Below the pieces are notes generated by a model. It made no database searches. It was not told the origin of the DNA and saw only the letters and a program-made list of their open reading frames with translations. A program made the translations under genes and the position numbers. Shown in pieces: positions 24,482 through 33,099 of a DNA stretch of 40,136 nt. How positions within the stretch are numbered: position 1 is the first letter of the stretch; the number at the start of each line of letters is the position of its first letter. This DNA is from Peribacillus psychrosaccharolyticus ATCC 23296. GTDB lineage: Bacteria; Bacillota; Bacilli; Bacillales; DSM-1321. The stretch covers positions 1 to 40,136 of the forward strand of contig NZ_AJTN02000222.1 of NCBI RefSeq assembly GCF_000305495.1, written 5' to 3'.

Positions 24482-25453
24482 ATGCTGCCTGAAAGATTGA
24501 AAGCAGGAGATGAGATTCGTGTACTTGCACCATCACGTAGTTTAGCTATTGTTAAGGGGGAGCAAAGACGGATTGCAGAAGAACGTTTAACAGAGCTAGG
24601 CTTTATTGTTACCTATGGAAGAACAGTAATGGAGCATGATGATTTTTTCTCCAATTCAGTGGAAGATCGGATTGCTGACATTCATGAAGCATTCGCTGAT
24701 CAAAATGTCAAAGCGATATTTACGGCAATTGGAGGGTACAACGCCAATCAATTATTGGGTTATCTTGATTATGAATTAATTAAAAGCAATCCCAAGTTCC
24801 TAATCGGTTACAGTGATATTACGGCAATTACACTCGCAATATATCAAAAAACAGGGTTAATTACCTATTCTGGACCGCATTTTTCTTCATTCGGAATGAA
24901 ATCAGGTTTTGAATATACATTGGATTCTTTTAAACAAGCAGCTATGACTGAAAAAGAGTATATAATTGAACCTAGTGAAACATGGAGTGACGACTCCTGG
25001 TACCTTGATCAAGAAAACCGTACATTCCATATTAATAATGGCTATGGCGTTCTACAGGAAGGACGTGCTGAAGGGACAATCATTGGCGGTAATTTATGTA
25101 CAATGAATCTATTACAAGGAACTGAATTCATGCCTTCGCTTGACAATAGCATTCTATTTATTGAGGATGATAATGAAATTCATCCATTTACCTTTGATCG
25201 TGATCTACAGTCTCTTCTTCATCAACCGGGTGCAAGTGGAATAAAAGCGGTCGTCATTGGACGTTTTCAAAAGGAATCTGGGATGACTGAATATGCGTTA
25301 CAACAAATTATTGCCACAAAACGAGAATTACAGGGAATTCCTGTGATTACCAATGCTAACTTTGGACATGTATCACCATTTGCCACAATCCCAATTGGCG
25401 GAAGGGCCGTTATTGAAGCTTTTCATGGGAAAGCAACTGTTAAGATTCTATAA
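24482..25453 (+). CDS. S66 family peptidase (LD-carboxypeptidase/MccF-like)
   Basis: A 323-residue cytoplasmic serine peptidase of family S66. The predicted catalytic triad is Ser111 (IGYSDITA), Glu228 (ILFIEDDNE) and His296 (NFGHVSPF). The family opening LKAGDEIRVLAPSRS is present. LD-carboxypeptidases trim the terminal D-Ala of peptidoglycan tetrapeptides during recycling. MccF-type members cleave microcin C-like acyl-sulfamoyl adenylates. The Bacillaceae group with this length is closer to MccF, but the substrate is not settled. ATG 24482 follows GGAGCTGGAG. A TATAAT box lies about 65 bases upstream. It is a single-gene unit. Confidence 0.88.
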   Translation: MLPERLKAGDEIRVLAPSRSLAIVKGEQRRIAEERLTELGFIVTYGRTVMEHDDFFSNSVEDRIADIHEAFADQNVKAIFTAIGGYNANQLLGYLDYELIKSNPKFLIGYSDITAITLAIYQKTGLITYSGPHFSSFGMKSGFEYTLDSFKQAAMTEKEYIIEPSETWSDDSWYLDQENRTFHINNGYGVLQEGRAEGTIIGGNLCTMNLLQGTEFMPSLDNSILFIEDDNEIHPFTFDRDLQSLLHQPGASGIKAVVIGRFQKESGMTEYALQQIIATKRELQGIPVITNANFGHVSPFATIPIGGRAVIEAFHGKATVKIL

Positions 25454-25464
25454 GATTACCAAGC

Positions 25465-25500
25465 AAAGAATACCCTGCCGCAATCGGCAGGGTATTCTTT
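25465..25500. terminator. Bidirectional terminator after S66 peptidase gene
   Basis: A perfect 16-bp stem, AAAGAATACCCTGCCG with its complement, CAAT loop, then T. Confidence 0.92.
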
Positions 25501-25513
25501 CTTTATTAGCGTG

Positions 25514-26203
25514 TCATTTTTCTATACCAGGCAATGTCATTTCACGTGCTGTCATACCATTTTTATCAATTTTGTATAGATGATAATCAGAGGAAGATTG
25601 GGCAAATTTACGATCAACAAGAAAATAGACATCCTTGCCGTCCTGACTAAATACTGGCGTCTCTGTATATTCTCTGAGGTCAGTTAATTGAGTCTCTTTT
25701 TGCGTATTAAAATGATAACTAAATAAATCATAGATATAGGTACCAGAATGATCAGAACCGCTTACGGCTTGGAAGACGACTTCATTTCCATCTGGGGTTA
25801 TCGCGAAATCATAAACATCAATATCAGGACGAGGCAGATGGATTAATTCTGGATCTGCCGTACTATTAAGCTCCATCTTGAAAATACCTGTGCGGCCATT
25901 AAAGATATCCTCAGCTGTTTTAACGTTTTTGTCATCGTCGGTTTGAATATAAGCGTATTTGCCATCTGCTCTTTTCGATAGGGAAACATAGCTTGTTGTA
26001 TTTGACTTCCAATCAGCCCGCTGTCACCAAAGCTCTTAATGGCTAAATCTTCGGACTCATCAATTGTCTTTCCTTTCATCATCCACTCATCGCGTGCAAG
26101 TTCTAAATGAATAAGTAATTCTTCATATAAATCGGCACGCTCAACTTGTGCAATCAGTCTGACTAACAATCTGACTAACAAAGTTCGTAAGCTTAGATTT
26201 CAT
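25514..26203 (-). pseudogene. Remnant of a permease-prefix (HAAS) plus TolB-like propeller protein
   Basis: Three pieces in different frames can be read. ATG 26203 opens MKSKLTNFVSQIVSQTDCTS, then stops. One frame on, ERADLYEELLIHLELARDEW to GSQIQQAMFPYRK is a typical permease-prefix/HAAS domain. Near 25980 the frame changes again into DGKYAYIQTDDDKNVKTAED and a TolB-type propeller segment (FAITPDGNEVVFQAVSGSD, then PVFSQDGKDVYFLVDRKFA) that runs to the stop at 25514. The middle (probably membrane helices and early blades) is missing. The start overlaps the stop of the padR remnant (ATGA), showing a former padR-sensor operon. It is clearly decayed; partial expression cannot be excluded. Confidence 0.75.
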
Positions 26204-26533
26204 AGTAAGTCCTCCGAACTTTTCTTAATTAAGGATTCAATCAGTTGGAAGCTCTTTCGTTTACGCTCGAGTTCTTTTACGCCTTCTTCCGTTATTTTAT
26301 AGTACTTTCTTCTTCCAGAATCAGTGTTTAGCCAATAGCCCTCAATATATTCTTTTCGTTCCAGTCTTTTAAGGGCTGGGTAAAGCATACCTTCACTCAT
26401 TTCATACTGATTTTCACTGATGGTCTTTAAAATGCGCGTCATTTCATACCCATATAAATCTCTTTGTGAAATAAGAGAGAGCAATAATACTCCCTTTCAT
26501 CATTTCTTTATCCATTCCTCTATATTGTTCCAT
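26200..26533 (-). pseudogene. PadR family regulator, N-terminal frameshift
   Basis: From ATG 26533 the frame reads MEQYRGMDKEMMKGSI and then leaves the PadR sequence near 26490. The correct winged-helix continues in another frame from about 26484: LLSLISQRDLYGYEMTRILK, then the MSEGMLYPALKRLERKEYIE wing. PadR proteins usually read KGSIDILLLSLI here, so a deletion of about seven bases is the simplest explanation. A TTG at 26484 could restart translation, but it lacks a ribosome site and the first part of helix 1. The stop overlaps the start of the next remnant. The gene lies just downstream of an intact palindromic operator. Confidence 0.72.
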
Positions 26534-26545
26534 ATTTATGCATTT

Positions 26546-26574
26546 ATTGTAATGCGATGTACATCGTATTACAA
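26546..26574 (-). promoter_or_regulatory. Sigma-A promoter spanned by a 28-bp near-perfect palindrome (PadR-type operator)
   Basis: On the minus strand TTGTAA (26574-26569), 17 bases, TACAAT (26551-26546). Positions 26547-26574 form a palindrome centred at 26560/26561 with one mismatch pair (GATGTACATC core). ATGT/ACAT halves are typical of PadR operators, so autoregulation of the padR remnant is the likely original function. Confidence 0.75.
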
Positions 26575-26636
26575 GATATATTTCCAGTAAAAGTATTTTA
26601 TTAAGTGTTTTGGATGAAAGATTCTTCTATAAGGCA

Positions 26637-26644
26637 CATACACT
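26637..26644 (+). promoter_or_regulatory. Candidate sigma-E -10 box for the yodT operon
   Basis: CATACACT fits the sigma-E -10 consensus CATACANT and lies about 40 bases before the yodT start. The -35 is weak. The B. subtilis yodT operon is known to be sigma-E dependent, which supports it. Confidence 0.5.
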
Positions 26645-26683
26645 TTACTAGAATGGATGTTTTGAAGGGAGCTGGAGCGTAAC

Positions 26684-28024
26684 GTGAATTCCACATCATT
26701 AATCAAACCGGTTCTTAATGGGGTGTATCCTGTCATCAGTCATGGGAAAGGCGTTTTTTTATATGACAAGGACGGTAAGGATTATCTAGATGCATCATCT
26801 GGGGCTGTCACAGCAAACATCGGCCATGGTGTGGAGGAAATTAATCAAGCAATGCTTGAGCAGGCAGAAAAGGTTTCTTTTGTATATCGGTCACAATTCA
26901 CAAGTGATGCGGCAGAAAAGCTTGCAGATAAACTAGCGCTGCTGATTAAGGGCAAGCTGCAATGGAGCTTCTTTGTCAATAGTGGATCGGAAGCGACTGA
27001 GACAGCATTAAAAATTGCGATTCAGTATTGGCAGGAGAAAGGGCAGCCAAGAAAAAATCGAATCATTTCGAGATGGATGAGCTATCATGGCATCACGTTA
27101 GGTGCTTTATCAATGTCTGGTCATCCACTCCGGCGAGAGCGATTTACCTCTCTTCTTGAATCGTATCCTTCGATACCAGCCCCTTATTGTTATCGGTGTC
27201 CGCTGCAGTTAGAACCTGGTACCTGCGGGCTTGCTTGTGCGAATGAATTGGAGGTGTCTATTCTCCGAATTGGTGCAGACAACATTGCTGCGTTTATAGC
27301 CGAGCCTGTCATTGGTGCTGCTGGTGCAGCTATTGTTCCACCGGATGGGTACTTTCAAAAGTTAAAACAGATTTGTGAAAAATATGACATTCTTTTCATT
27401 GCTGATGAGGTGATGACGGGAATGGGGAGGACCGGAAAAGTACTTGCTTCAGAACATTGGGGTGTAGAGCCTGACATTGTTACGCTTGGTAAAGGGATGA
27501 GCGGAGGGTATTCTCCTATCGCAGCAGCAATTGTGACAGAAAAAGTCCTTGAGCCGATTATGAATGGATCGAAATCCATTATGGGCGGTCATACCTTTAG
27601 TGCAAATCCGTTATCCTGTGCCGTGTCACTGGCAGTGCTCGACTATCTCGATACAAATGACATGGTTGAAAAAGCGGAGAAATCAGGGAAAATTCTCGGG
27701 GAATTATTGAGTAAGATTGGAGAGGAATTTTCATTTATTGGCGATGTTCGCGGAAAAGGAATGCTTTATGGAATTGAATTTGTCATGGATAAAAAAACGA
27801 AGAAGCCTTTTCCCATTCAGATGGATGTAACCAATAAGATCATTAAACAAGGGATGGAACATGGGTTAATCGTTTATCCTGCTGCGGCTGGTGAAGAAGG
27901 CATTACAGGAGCAGCAGTTATCATTGCTCCCCCGCTTACAATACGCCCAGCTGAACTCATAGAATTGGGACATAGATGGAGAAAGACGTTACAGGTCTTT
28001 AAAGATACTGCCGGGTTAGGATAG
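26684..28024 (+). CDS. yodT: Class III aminotransferase (YodT-like)
   Basis: A 446-residue PLP-dependent fold-type I aminotransferase. Seen: GSEATETALKIA, the PLP-stacking region YHGITLGALSMSGHP, the Asp-containing strand IADEVMTGMGRTGK, and the Schiff-base Lys in VTLGKGMSGGYSPIAA. A Cys-rich insert (PYCYRCPLQLEPGTCGLAC) is a possible zinc site seen in this subgroup. By position it is yodT of the B. subtilis lysine operon; the likely substrate is N6-acetyl-beta-lysine, losing its 3-amino group (inference). GTG 26684 has GGAG six bases upstream. It opens the yodT-yodS-yodR-yodQ operon. Confidence 0.9.
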   Translation: MNSTSLIKPVLNGVYPVISHGKGVFLYDKDGKDYLDASSGAVTANIGHGVEEINQAMLEQAEKVSFVYRSQFTSDAAEKLADKLALLIKGKLQWSFFVNSGSEATETALKIAIQYWQEKGQPRKNRIISRWMSYHGITLGALSMSGHPLRRERFTSLLESYPSIPAPYCYRCPLQLEPGTCGLACANELEVSILRIGADNIAAFIAEPVIGAAGAAIVPPDGYFQKLKQICEKYDILFIADEVMTGMGRTGKVLASEHWGVEPDIVTLGKGMSGGYSPIAAAIVTEKVLEPIMNGSKSIMGGHTFSANPLSCAVSLAVLDYLDTNDMVEKAEKSGKILGELLSKIGEEFSFIGDVRGKGMLYGIEFVMDKKTKKPFPIQMDVTNKIIKQGMEHGLIVYPAAAGEEGITGAAVIIAPPLTIRPAELIELGHRWRKTLQVFKDTAGLG

Positions 28025-28037
28025 AGGAGGTAATGAT

Positions 28038-28733
28038 TTGGCTGTATTAAGTAAAGTGTGCAGTTTTGATGATATTTTGCCATTGTTTCAGGATGAACAA
28101 AGTATTATGTTTGGTGGATTCGGCGGTATTGGAACACCGAGCGGACTGGTAGATGTGCTCATGAAAGCGGGCAGCCGTGAATTACTTTTGATAGGAAATG
28201 ACACAGGGTTTCCCGATATCGGCATTGGGAAACTTGTCTCCAATAGAAGAGCCAAAAAACTAATTGTCTCACATATTGGGTCTAATCCGAACGCTGGAAC
28301 ATTCATGTCTAACGGTGAACTAGAAATCGAATTCTCCCCTCAAGGTACGTTGATTGAACGCATCCGGGCAGGGGGAGTGGGACTCGGCGGCATTCTATGT
28401 GATATCGGACTAGATGAGGACATTGTCAAACGGGATAAACAGCGGGTCACTGTTAATGGCAGCGAATACTTAATTGAGCCGGCATTAACGGCAGATATTT
28501 CGATCGTTTATGCCGAAAAAGCAGATGAGTTTGGGAATTTAATATATGACAAAAGTGCTCGAAATACGAATCCATTAGTTGCGATGGCAGGGAAAATTAC
28601 TGTCGTTGAAGCAAAAGAAATTGTTCCGGTTGGGGAACTGGATCCTGAAGCCATCATTACTAGCGGTGTATTTGTGGATTATGTAGTTCAATCGGAGGGG
28701 GTGAACTGGAAATGGGTTTGGGAACCGAGATAA
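28038..28733 (+). CDS. yodS: CoA-transferase subunit A (YodS-like)
   Basis: A 231-residue alpha subunit of a 3-oxoacid/butyrate-acetoacetate type CoA-transferase. The glycine-rich CoA motif MFGGFGGIGTPSGLVD is near residues 24-39. Later conserved pieces are NPNAGTFMSNGELEIEFSPQ and YAEKADEFGNLIYDKSARN. TTG 28038 follows AGAGGAGG at ideal spacing; an ATG at 28033 is out of frame. It overlaps subunit B by 22 bases, as is usual for a two-subunit enzyme. In the proposed pathway it activates or cleaves the 3-keto acid made by YodT. Confidence 0.92.
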   Translation: MAVLSKVCSFDDILPLFQDEQSIMFGGFGGIGTPSGLVDVLMKAGSRELLLIGNDTGFPDIGIGKLVSNRRAKKLIVSHIGSNPNAGTFMSNGELEIEFSPQGTLIERIRAGGVGLGGILCDIGLDEDIVKRDKQRVTVNGSEYLIEPALTADISIVYAEKADEFGNLIYDKSARNTNPLVAMAGKITVVEAKEIVPVGELDPEAIITSGVFVDYVVQSEGVNWKWVWEPR

Positions 28734-29392
28734 GGGATAAAATGGCGAAGCGTGCGGCAGAGGAAATTAAAGACGGCATGCTTGTGAACCTAGGAATAGG
28801 GATTCCTTCGCTTGTTCCCAATCATTTGCCTGAACATCATCAAGTGATGTTTCATTCAGAAAACGGCATTATTGGGATCGGCTCTACACCTGAAGCCGGC
28901 GAGGAAGATGCTCATTTATGCAATGCAGGAGGTTATCCGGTCACTATCAGAGGCGGTGCTTCTTATTGTGACAGTGCTGCGGCATTTGGAATTATTCGCT
29001 CCGGTTTAATTGATGTAACCATTTTAGGTGCTTTGCAGGTCAGCGGGGAAGGAGATTTGGCTAATTGGATTGTCCCAGGCAAACGAGTGCCTGGAATGGG
29101 CGGGGCCATGGAGCTTGCGGCTAGAGCTAAAAAAGTAATTGTTTTAATGAATCATTTGGAAAAGTCAGGTGCGCCTAAGCTTGTAAAAGAATGCTCACTT
29201 CCGCTGACAGCGAGAAAATGCGTACATACAGTCATTACGGAACAAGCTGTCTTTACAGTCACTGCAGAGGGTTTACTTTTGACGGATTTGTTTGCACCCT
29301 ACACGTTAATCGATATCCGAGAAAATACAGATGCATCATTTACCATTAGTGAAAATCTGCGCTATATAAGAAAAGAGCAGGGGGAGGGGTAA
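28712..29392 (+). CDS. yodR: CoA-transferase subunit B (YodR-like)
   Basis: A 226-residue beta subunit. The catalytic Glu is in the SENG motif (MFHSENGIIGIG) that forms the CoA thioester. Also seen: GMLVNLGIGIPSLVPNHLPE at the start and GAMELAARAKKVIVLMNHLE later. ATG 28712 follows GGAGGGGG. It should form a heteromer with YodS. The partner acid is not certain; acetate/acetoacetate-type acceptors are usual in this family. Confidence 0.92.
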   Translation: MGLGTEIRDKMAKRAAEEIKDGMLVNLGIGIPSLVPNHLPEHHQVMFHSENGIIGIGSTPEAGEEDAHLCNAGGYPVTIRGGASYCDSAAAFGIIRSGLIDVTILGALQVSGEGDLANWIVPGKRVPGMGGAMELAARAKKVIVLMNHLEKSGAPKLVKECSLPLTARKCVHTVITEQAVFTVTAEGLLLTDLFAPYTLIDIRENTDASFTISENLRYIRKEQGEG

Positions 29393-29394
29393 AG

Positions 29395-30663
29395 TTGGAC
29401 GTTGAAGCGAGTATTAAGCAATGGCTGTATAATCACGAACAAGAGGGAATAGAATTGCTTCAGAAGCTTGTACAGGAGCCTAGTAAACGCGGCCGCGAAG
29501 CGAAGGCACAGGCCATTATTATGGAGAAATGCAAACAACTTGGTATGGATATCGATTGCTGGGAGCTTGAGGGCGATTCTTTGCGTCAGCATCCACAGTT
29601 TCATTGTGACCGGAGTGACTTTAGCGGGAATCCCAACTTAGCCGCGGTTTTAAAAGGGAGTGGAGGGGGAAAATCGATTCTACTTAATGGACATATTGAT
29701 GTTGTTCCAGAGGGGAATCTTCACGATTGGGTAGAACATCCTTTCAGCGGTATCGTAAAGGATGGCAAAATGTATGGCCGAGGAACCACGGATATGAAAG
29801 GCGGTACGGTTTCCTTACTTATGGCCATGGATGCCATTATATCGTTAGGAATCCAGTTAAAAGGGGACGTGATTTTTGAAAGTGTCATCGAAGAAGAAAG
29901 CGGTGGCGCCGGCACACTTGCTGCTGTATTGCGGGGATATCGGGCAGATGGGGCCATTATTCCTGAACCGACGAATCTGAAATTTTTTCCGCTTCAGCAG
30001 GGTTCTATGTGGTTTCGTATAACCGTAAAAGGGAAATCAGCTCATGGAGGTACTCGATATGCAGGGGTGAATGCCATTGAACAGGCAATGGTTGTCATTG
30101 ATGCCATTCGAGAGCTAGAGACCAAACGGAATGAAGCGCTGGACCATCCGCTTTATGAGACAATTCCTATCCCAATACCGATTAATCTGGGCAAAATTTC
30201 AGGTGGAGATTGGCCATCTTCTGTACCGGATACAGTTATTCTTGAAGGACGTTTTGGGGTAGCGCCTAATGAGAGTATTGAAGCGGCACAATTGTCACTA
30301 ACTGAATGTTTGAGTGAATTAAATACTGTACATGAATGGTTTCAGATCAAACCAGTCGAATGGGAATGGTTTGGCGCTAGATGGCTGCCTGGACAACTTG
30401 AGGAAAACCATCCGCTCATGCAGGTTCTAACAGATAAATTTATATCTGTGTTTAATAAAGAACCAGTGATTGAGGCCTCACCATGGGGGACGGACGGCGG
30501 CTATTTATCAGTTGTGGGCAAAATTCCAGTCATGGTCTTTGGACCAGGCATAACGGAAATGGCCCATGACGCGAATGAACATATTGAGCTAAGAAAAATA
30601 ACCGAAGCTGCACATGTCATTGCGCTGACAATCCTGGAATGGTGTGGAATGGATGATGCCTAA
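29395..30663 (+). CDS. yodQ: M20 family deacylase (YodQ-like, ArgE/DapE type)
   Basis: A 422-residue zinc-dependent amidohydrolase of the M20 family, similar to acetylornithine deacetylase. First metal motif LLNGHIDVVPEG, bridging Asp in GRGTTDMKGGTV, general-base Glu pair in IEEESGGAGTL, and late His in MAHDANEHIEL. TTG 29395 follows a strong GGGGGAGGGG site two codons after the yodR stop, so coupling is likely. In the pathway context it should remove the acetyl group put on by AblB, freeing a shorter amino acid; this is inference from operon order. Confidence 0.9.
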   Translation: MDVEASIKQWLYNHEQEGIELLQKLVQEPSKRGREAKAQAIIMEKCKQLGMDIDCWELEGDSLRQHPQFHCDRSDFSGNPNLAAVLKGSGGGKSILLNGHIDVVPEGNLHDWVEHPFSGIVKDGKMYGRGTTDMKGGTVSLLMAMDAIISLGIQLKGDVIFESVIEEESGGAGTLAAVLRGYRADGAIIPEPTNLKFFPLQQGSMWFRITVKGKSAHGGTRYAGVNAIEQAMVVIDAIRELETKRNEALDHPLYETIPIPIPINLGKISGGDWPSSVPDTVILEGRFGVAPNESIEAAQLSLTECLSELNTVHEWFQIKPVEWEWFGARWLPGQLEENHPLMQVLTDKFISVFNKEPVIEASPWGTDGGYLSVVGKIPVMVFGPGITEMAHDANEHIELRKITEAAHVIALTILEWCGMDDA

Positions 30664-30676
30664 CGATTTTCGGGAT

Positions 30677-30715
30677 ATGGGTCTGATTCAAATGATTCAG
30701 CCCTTTTGGTACAAT
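30677..30715 (+). terminator. Imperfect hairpin between yodQ and ablB
   Basis: GGG-T-CTGATTCA pairs imperfectly with TGATTCAG-CCC, then TTTT. Weak; it may only attenuate, since no gene-free gap follows. Confidence 0.4.
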
Positions 30716-30750
30716 AAAGGAGGAGATACTTAAAAAAGGGGGATATCAAA

Positions 30751-31596
30751 TTGGAAGAGATCGCACAAGTTAAAGAGATAACAACAGATCGCTATACAAT
30801 GAAGCTAACGATTGATCGATTTAATAAACGAGTCAGAGTAGAAGATTATCGCGGCCATACCGAGAGCTGTCTACAAATTGCGGTAGATGCAGCTCAAGAG
30901 ATCCAGGCAGAAAAACTGATCGTTAAGGCAAGAGCAGGTGATGTTCAAAAGCTGATTGCAGAAGGTTTTGTATATGAAGCTTCCATTGATCGGTTCTACC
31001 GAGGAAGCGACTGTTTCTTCATGGCAAAATTTTATCAAAACGAACGCCGCAACAGTGTAAATTGGGAGGAAGGCGATCGAATTCTTGATAGTGTAACGAC
31101 GCTTAAGAAAAAAGGCTCCCCAGCTGTTCCACCTCATGACTATGAAATTCGAAAAGCGACTATGGATGATGCCAAAAAGCTCGCGGCATTATATGAGACG
31201 GTCTTTGAAATATACCCGACACCGATGAATAATCCTGACTATATTACCGAATGCATGAAGAAAGGTACGGTCTTCTATGTATATACATATGAAAAAGAAA
31301 TTGTCAGTGCAGCGTCCGCTGAAATTGATATGAACGAATTTAATGCAGAAATCACTGATTGTGCTACCTTGGCTGCTCATCGGCAGTTCGGCTTAATGAG
31401 ACGTTTAATTGAAGCGCTTGAAGAAGATTTACGGAAAGAGCAGATTTTTTGTTTATACTCAATCGCCCGAAGTCTTTCTTATGGAATGAATGCTGCATTT
31501 TACGGACTTGGCTACAAATATAAAGGGAGGCTGGCCAATAACTGTTATATTTTTGATAAGCTTGAGGACATGAATATGTGGGTGAAAACCTGCTGA
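30751..31596 (+). CDS. ablB: Putative beta-lysine N-acetyltransferase (YodP/AblB-like)
   Basis: A 281-residue protein with a C-terminal GNAT acetyltransferase domain (residues 130-270). The AcCoA loop region is DCATLAAHRQFGLMRRLIEA, preceded by IVSAASAEIDMNEFNAEITD and followed by YSIARSLSYGMNAAFYGLGY. The N-terminal 120 residues form the extra domain typical of AblB. AblB acetylates the epsilon amine of beta-lysine. The product is an osmolyte in methanogens; in Bacillus it is probably a catabolic intermediate. TTG 30751 has AAAAAAGGGGG upstream. Confidence 0.88.
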   Translation: MEEIAQVKEITTDRYTMKLTIDRFNKRVRVEDYRGHTESCLQIAVDAAQEIQAEKLIVKARAGDVQKLIAEGFVYEASIDRFYRGSDCFFMAKFYQNERRNSVNWEEGDRILDSVTTLKKKGSPAVPPHDYEIRKATMDDAKKLAALYETVFEIYPTPMNNPDYITECMKKGTVFYVYTYEKEIVSAASAEIDMNEFNAEITDCATLAAHRQFGLMRRLIEALEEDLRKEQIFCLYSIARSLSYGMNAAFYGLGYKYKGRLANNCYIFDKLEDMNMWVKTC

Positions 31597-31597
31597 G

Positions 31598-31640
31598 GTG
31601 CCAGGAAATGGGCACAAAGGGTGCCGATTTTCGGCACTTT
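31598..31640. repeat. Two GTGCC palindromes between ablB and the activator gene
   Basis: GTGCC (31598-31602) with GGCAC (31611-31615), then a perfect GTGCCGA/TCGGCAC hairpin (31621-31637) flanked by A and T, which may end ablB transcription. A similar palindrome recurs at 35429-35448. Confidence 0.6.
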
Positions 31641-31671
31641 ACTATTTCCGATTATTGACAGAAGGGAGTGG

Positions 31672-33057
31672 GTGAAGACGGAAGATTTTTTTAATACTCG
31701 TGAAGTGCTGGAAGCAATCTTAAAAAGTATTGATGAAGGAATTCATGTAATCGATAATAGCGGCAGAACGATTTTTTATAATGAAGTAGCTGGTGGACAT
31801 GATGGCATGAAAGTCGAAGAGGTACTTGGCAAACCACTTCTGAAGGCGTTTCCTTCCCTAAATCAGAAGTCTTCTACCCTGCTTCAAGTGATTGAAACGG
31901 AACAGCCCATCTTTGATAAACGGCAATCTTATCTCAATCTTCATGGCAAGATGATTGAAACGCTTAATACGACTCTGCCGATCCATGTAGATAACCAAAT
32001 GATTGGCGCTATTGAAATTGCCAAGGACTATTCACGTTTGAAGAACCTATCTGAGCGGTTACTCGATTTAGAAACGACGGTAAAAAAGCCGAGCATCTCT
32101 AAAAAAAATGTGAACAATGGAGCGGTCTACACATTTAATGACATTCTGACTAAGAACCATGATTTTCAACAAATCATTCGTCAGGGAAAACGAGCGGCAG
32201 AATCGGAATCAGCCGTCCTGGTTTTTGGCGAAAGCGGAGTTGGTAAGGAGTTGTTTGTTCAGGGAATCCATAATGCTTCACCACGCTGCAAGGGACCGTT
32301 TATTGCCCAAAATTGTGCAGCTCTTCCTGAATCTCTACTCGAAAGTTTACTCTTCGGTACAGCTAAGGGCAGCTACACGGGTGCGGTTGAACGGCAAGGG
32401 TTATTTGAACTTGCGAACGGGGGAACCTTGTTTCTGGATGAATTGCAATCAATGCCTATTGAGCTTCAGGCAAAATTGCTGAGAGTGCTTGAAGATGGGT
32501 TAGTCAGACGAATAGGCGGGTCGAAAAGTACGTTTGTCGATGCACGAATTATCACGGCGATGAACACTCATCCTGAAAAAGCGATTCAGGAAAAGACCTT
32601 GAGACCCGATTTATTTTATCGTCTGAATGTATTGAGCTATGAACTGCCGCCGCTTCATAAACGCCCAGAGGATGTTGTATATTTAGTTAATCATTTCATT
32701 CGTCACTTCAACGTACAACTAGGGAGGGCTGTGGAAGGGATTAGTGAAGAAGTCCAAACTATTTTTCTAACCCACCACTGGCCTGGAAACGTTAGAGAAC
32801 TAAAACATACGATTGAATTTATGATGAATCATACCGAGGGCACTGTGCTGCAGGGTACAGATTTACCGGTATTTCTAAAGAAAAACATCGAGCAAAATCA
32901 GGGCATTCAACCACTTCGGGATGCATTAAATCAAATGGAGGAAACTTATATACAAAGAGCGCTTCTCCAAGCTAATGGGAACGTCCTTCAGGCATCTAAG
33001 CTGCTGGATATTCCAAGACAGACTCTGCAATATAAAATCCAAAAAAGGCAAAAATGA
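31672..33057 (+). CDS. Sigma-54-dependent transcriptional activator (PAS-AAA-Fis)
   Basis: A 461-residue bacterial enhancer-binding protein. The N-terminal PAS-like domain (about 15-120) begins VLEAILKSIDEGIHVIDNSG. The AAA+ domain has Walker A GESGVGKE at about 186-193, the sigma-54 contact loop as GSYTGA (233-238; usual GAFTGA), and Walker B TLFLDELQSM. The C-terminal Fis-type helix-turn-helix is NGNVLQASKLLDIPRQTLQY. GTG 31672 follows GAAGGGAG. It precedes a canonical sigma-54 promoter in front of kamA, so it almost certainly activates kamA; a comparable activator of lysine-degradation genes has been described in B. thuringiensis. The signal is probably lysine or a derivative. Confidence 0.92.
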   Translation: MKTEDFFNTREVLEAILKSIDEGIHVIDNSGRTIFYNEVAGGHDGMKVEEVLGKPLLKAFPSLNQKSSTLLQVIETEQPIFDKRQSYLNLHGKMIETLNTTLPIHVDNQMIGAIEIAKDYSRLKNLSERLLDLETTVKKPSISKKNVNNGAVYTFNDILTKNHDFQQIIRQGKRAAESESAVLVFGESGVGKELFVQGIHNASPRCKGPFIAQNCAALPESLLESLLFGTAKGSYTGAVERQGLFELANGGTLFLDELQSMPIELQAKLLRVLEDGLVRRIGGSKSTFVDARIITAMNTHPEKAIQEKTLRPDLFYRLNVLSYELPPLHKRPEDVVYLVNHFIRHFNVQLGRAVEGISEEVQTIFLTHHWPGNVRELKHTIEFMMNHTEGTVLQGTDLPVFLKKNIEQNQGIQPLRDALNQMEETYIQRALLQANGNVLQASKLLDIPRQTLQYKIQKRQK

Positions 33058-33059
33058 GT

Positions 33060-33071
33060 AAATACGTATTT
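33060..33071. promoter_or_regulatory. 12-bp palindrome, possible activator site
   Basis: AAATACGTATTT is a perfect palindrome 30 bases before the sigma-54 -24 box. It is closer than usual for an enhancer site, so this is only a candidate. Confidence 0.25.
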
Positions 33072-33099
33072 TCGAGATAATATGGTTTTGGGTTAACTT

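Noticed and set aside
25514-26203. Two separate small genes instead of one decayed gene
   Set aside because: The HAAS and propeller parts belong to one domain order, overlap in different frames and lack their own start signals.
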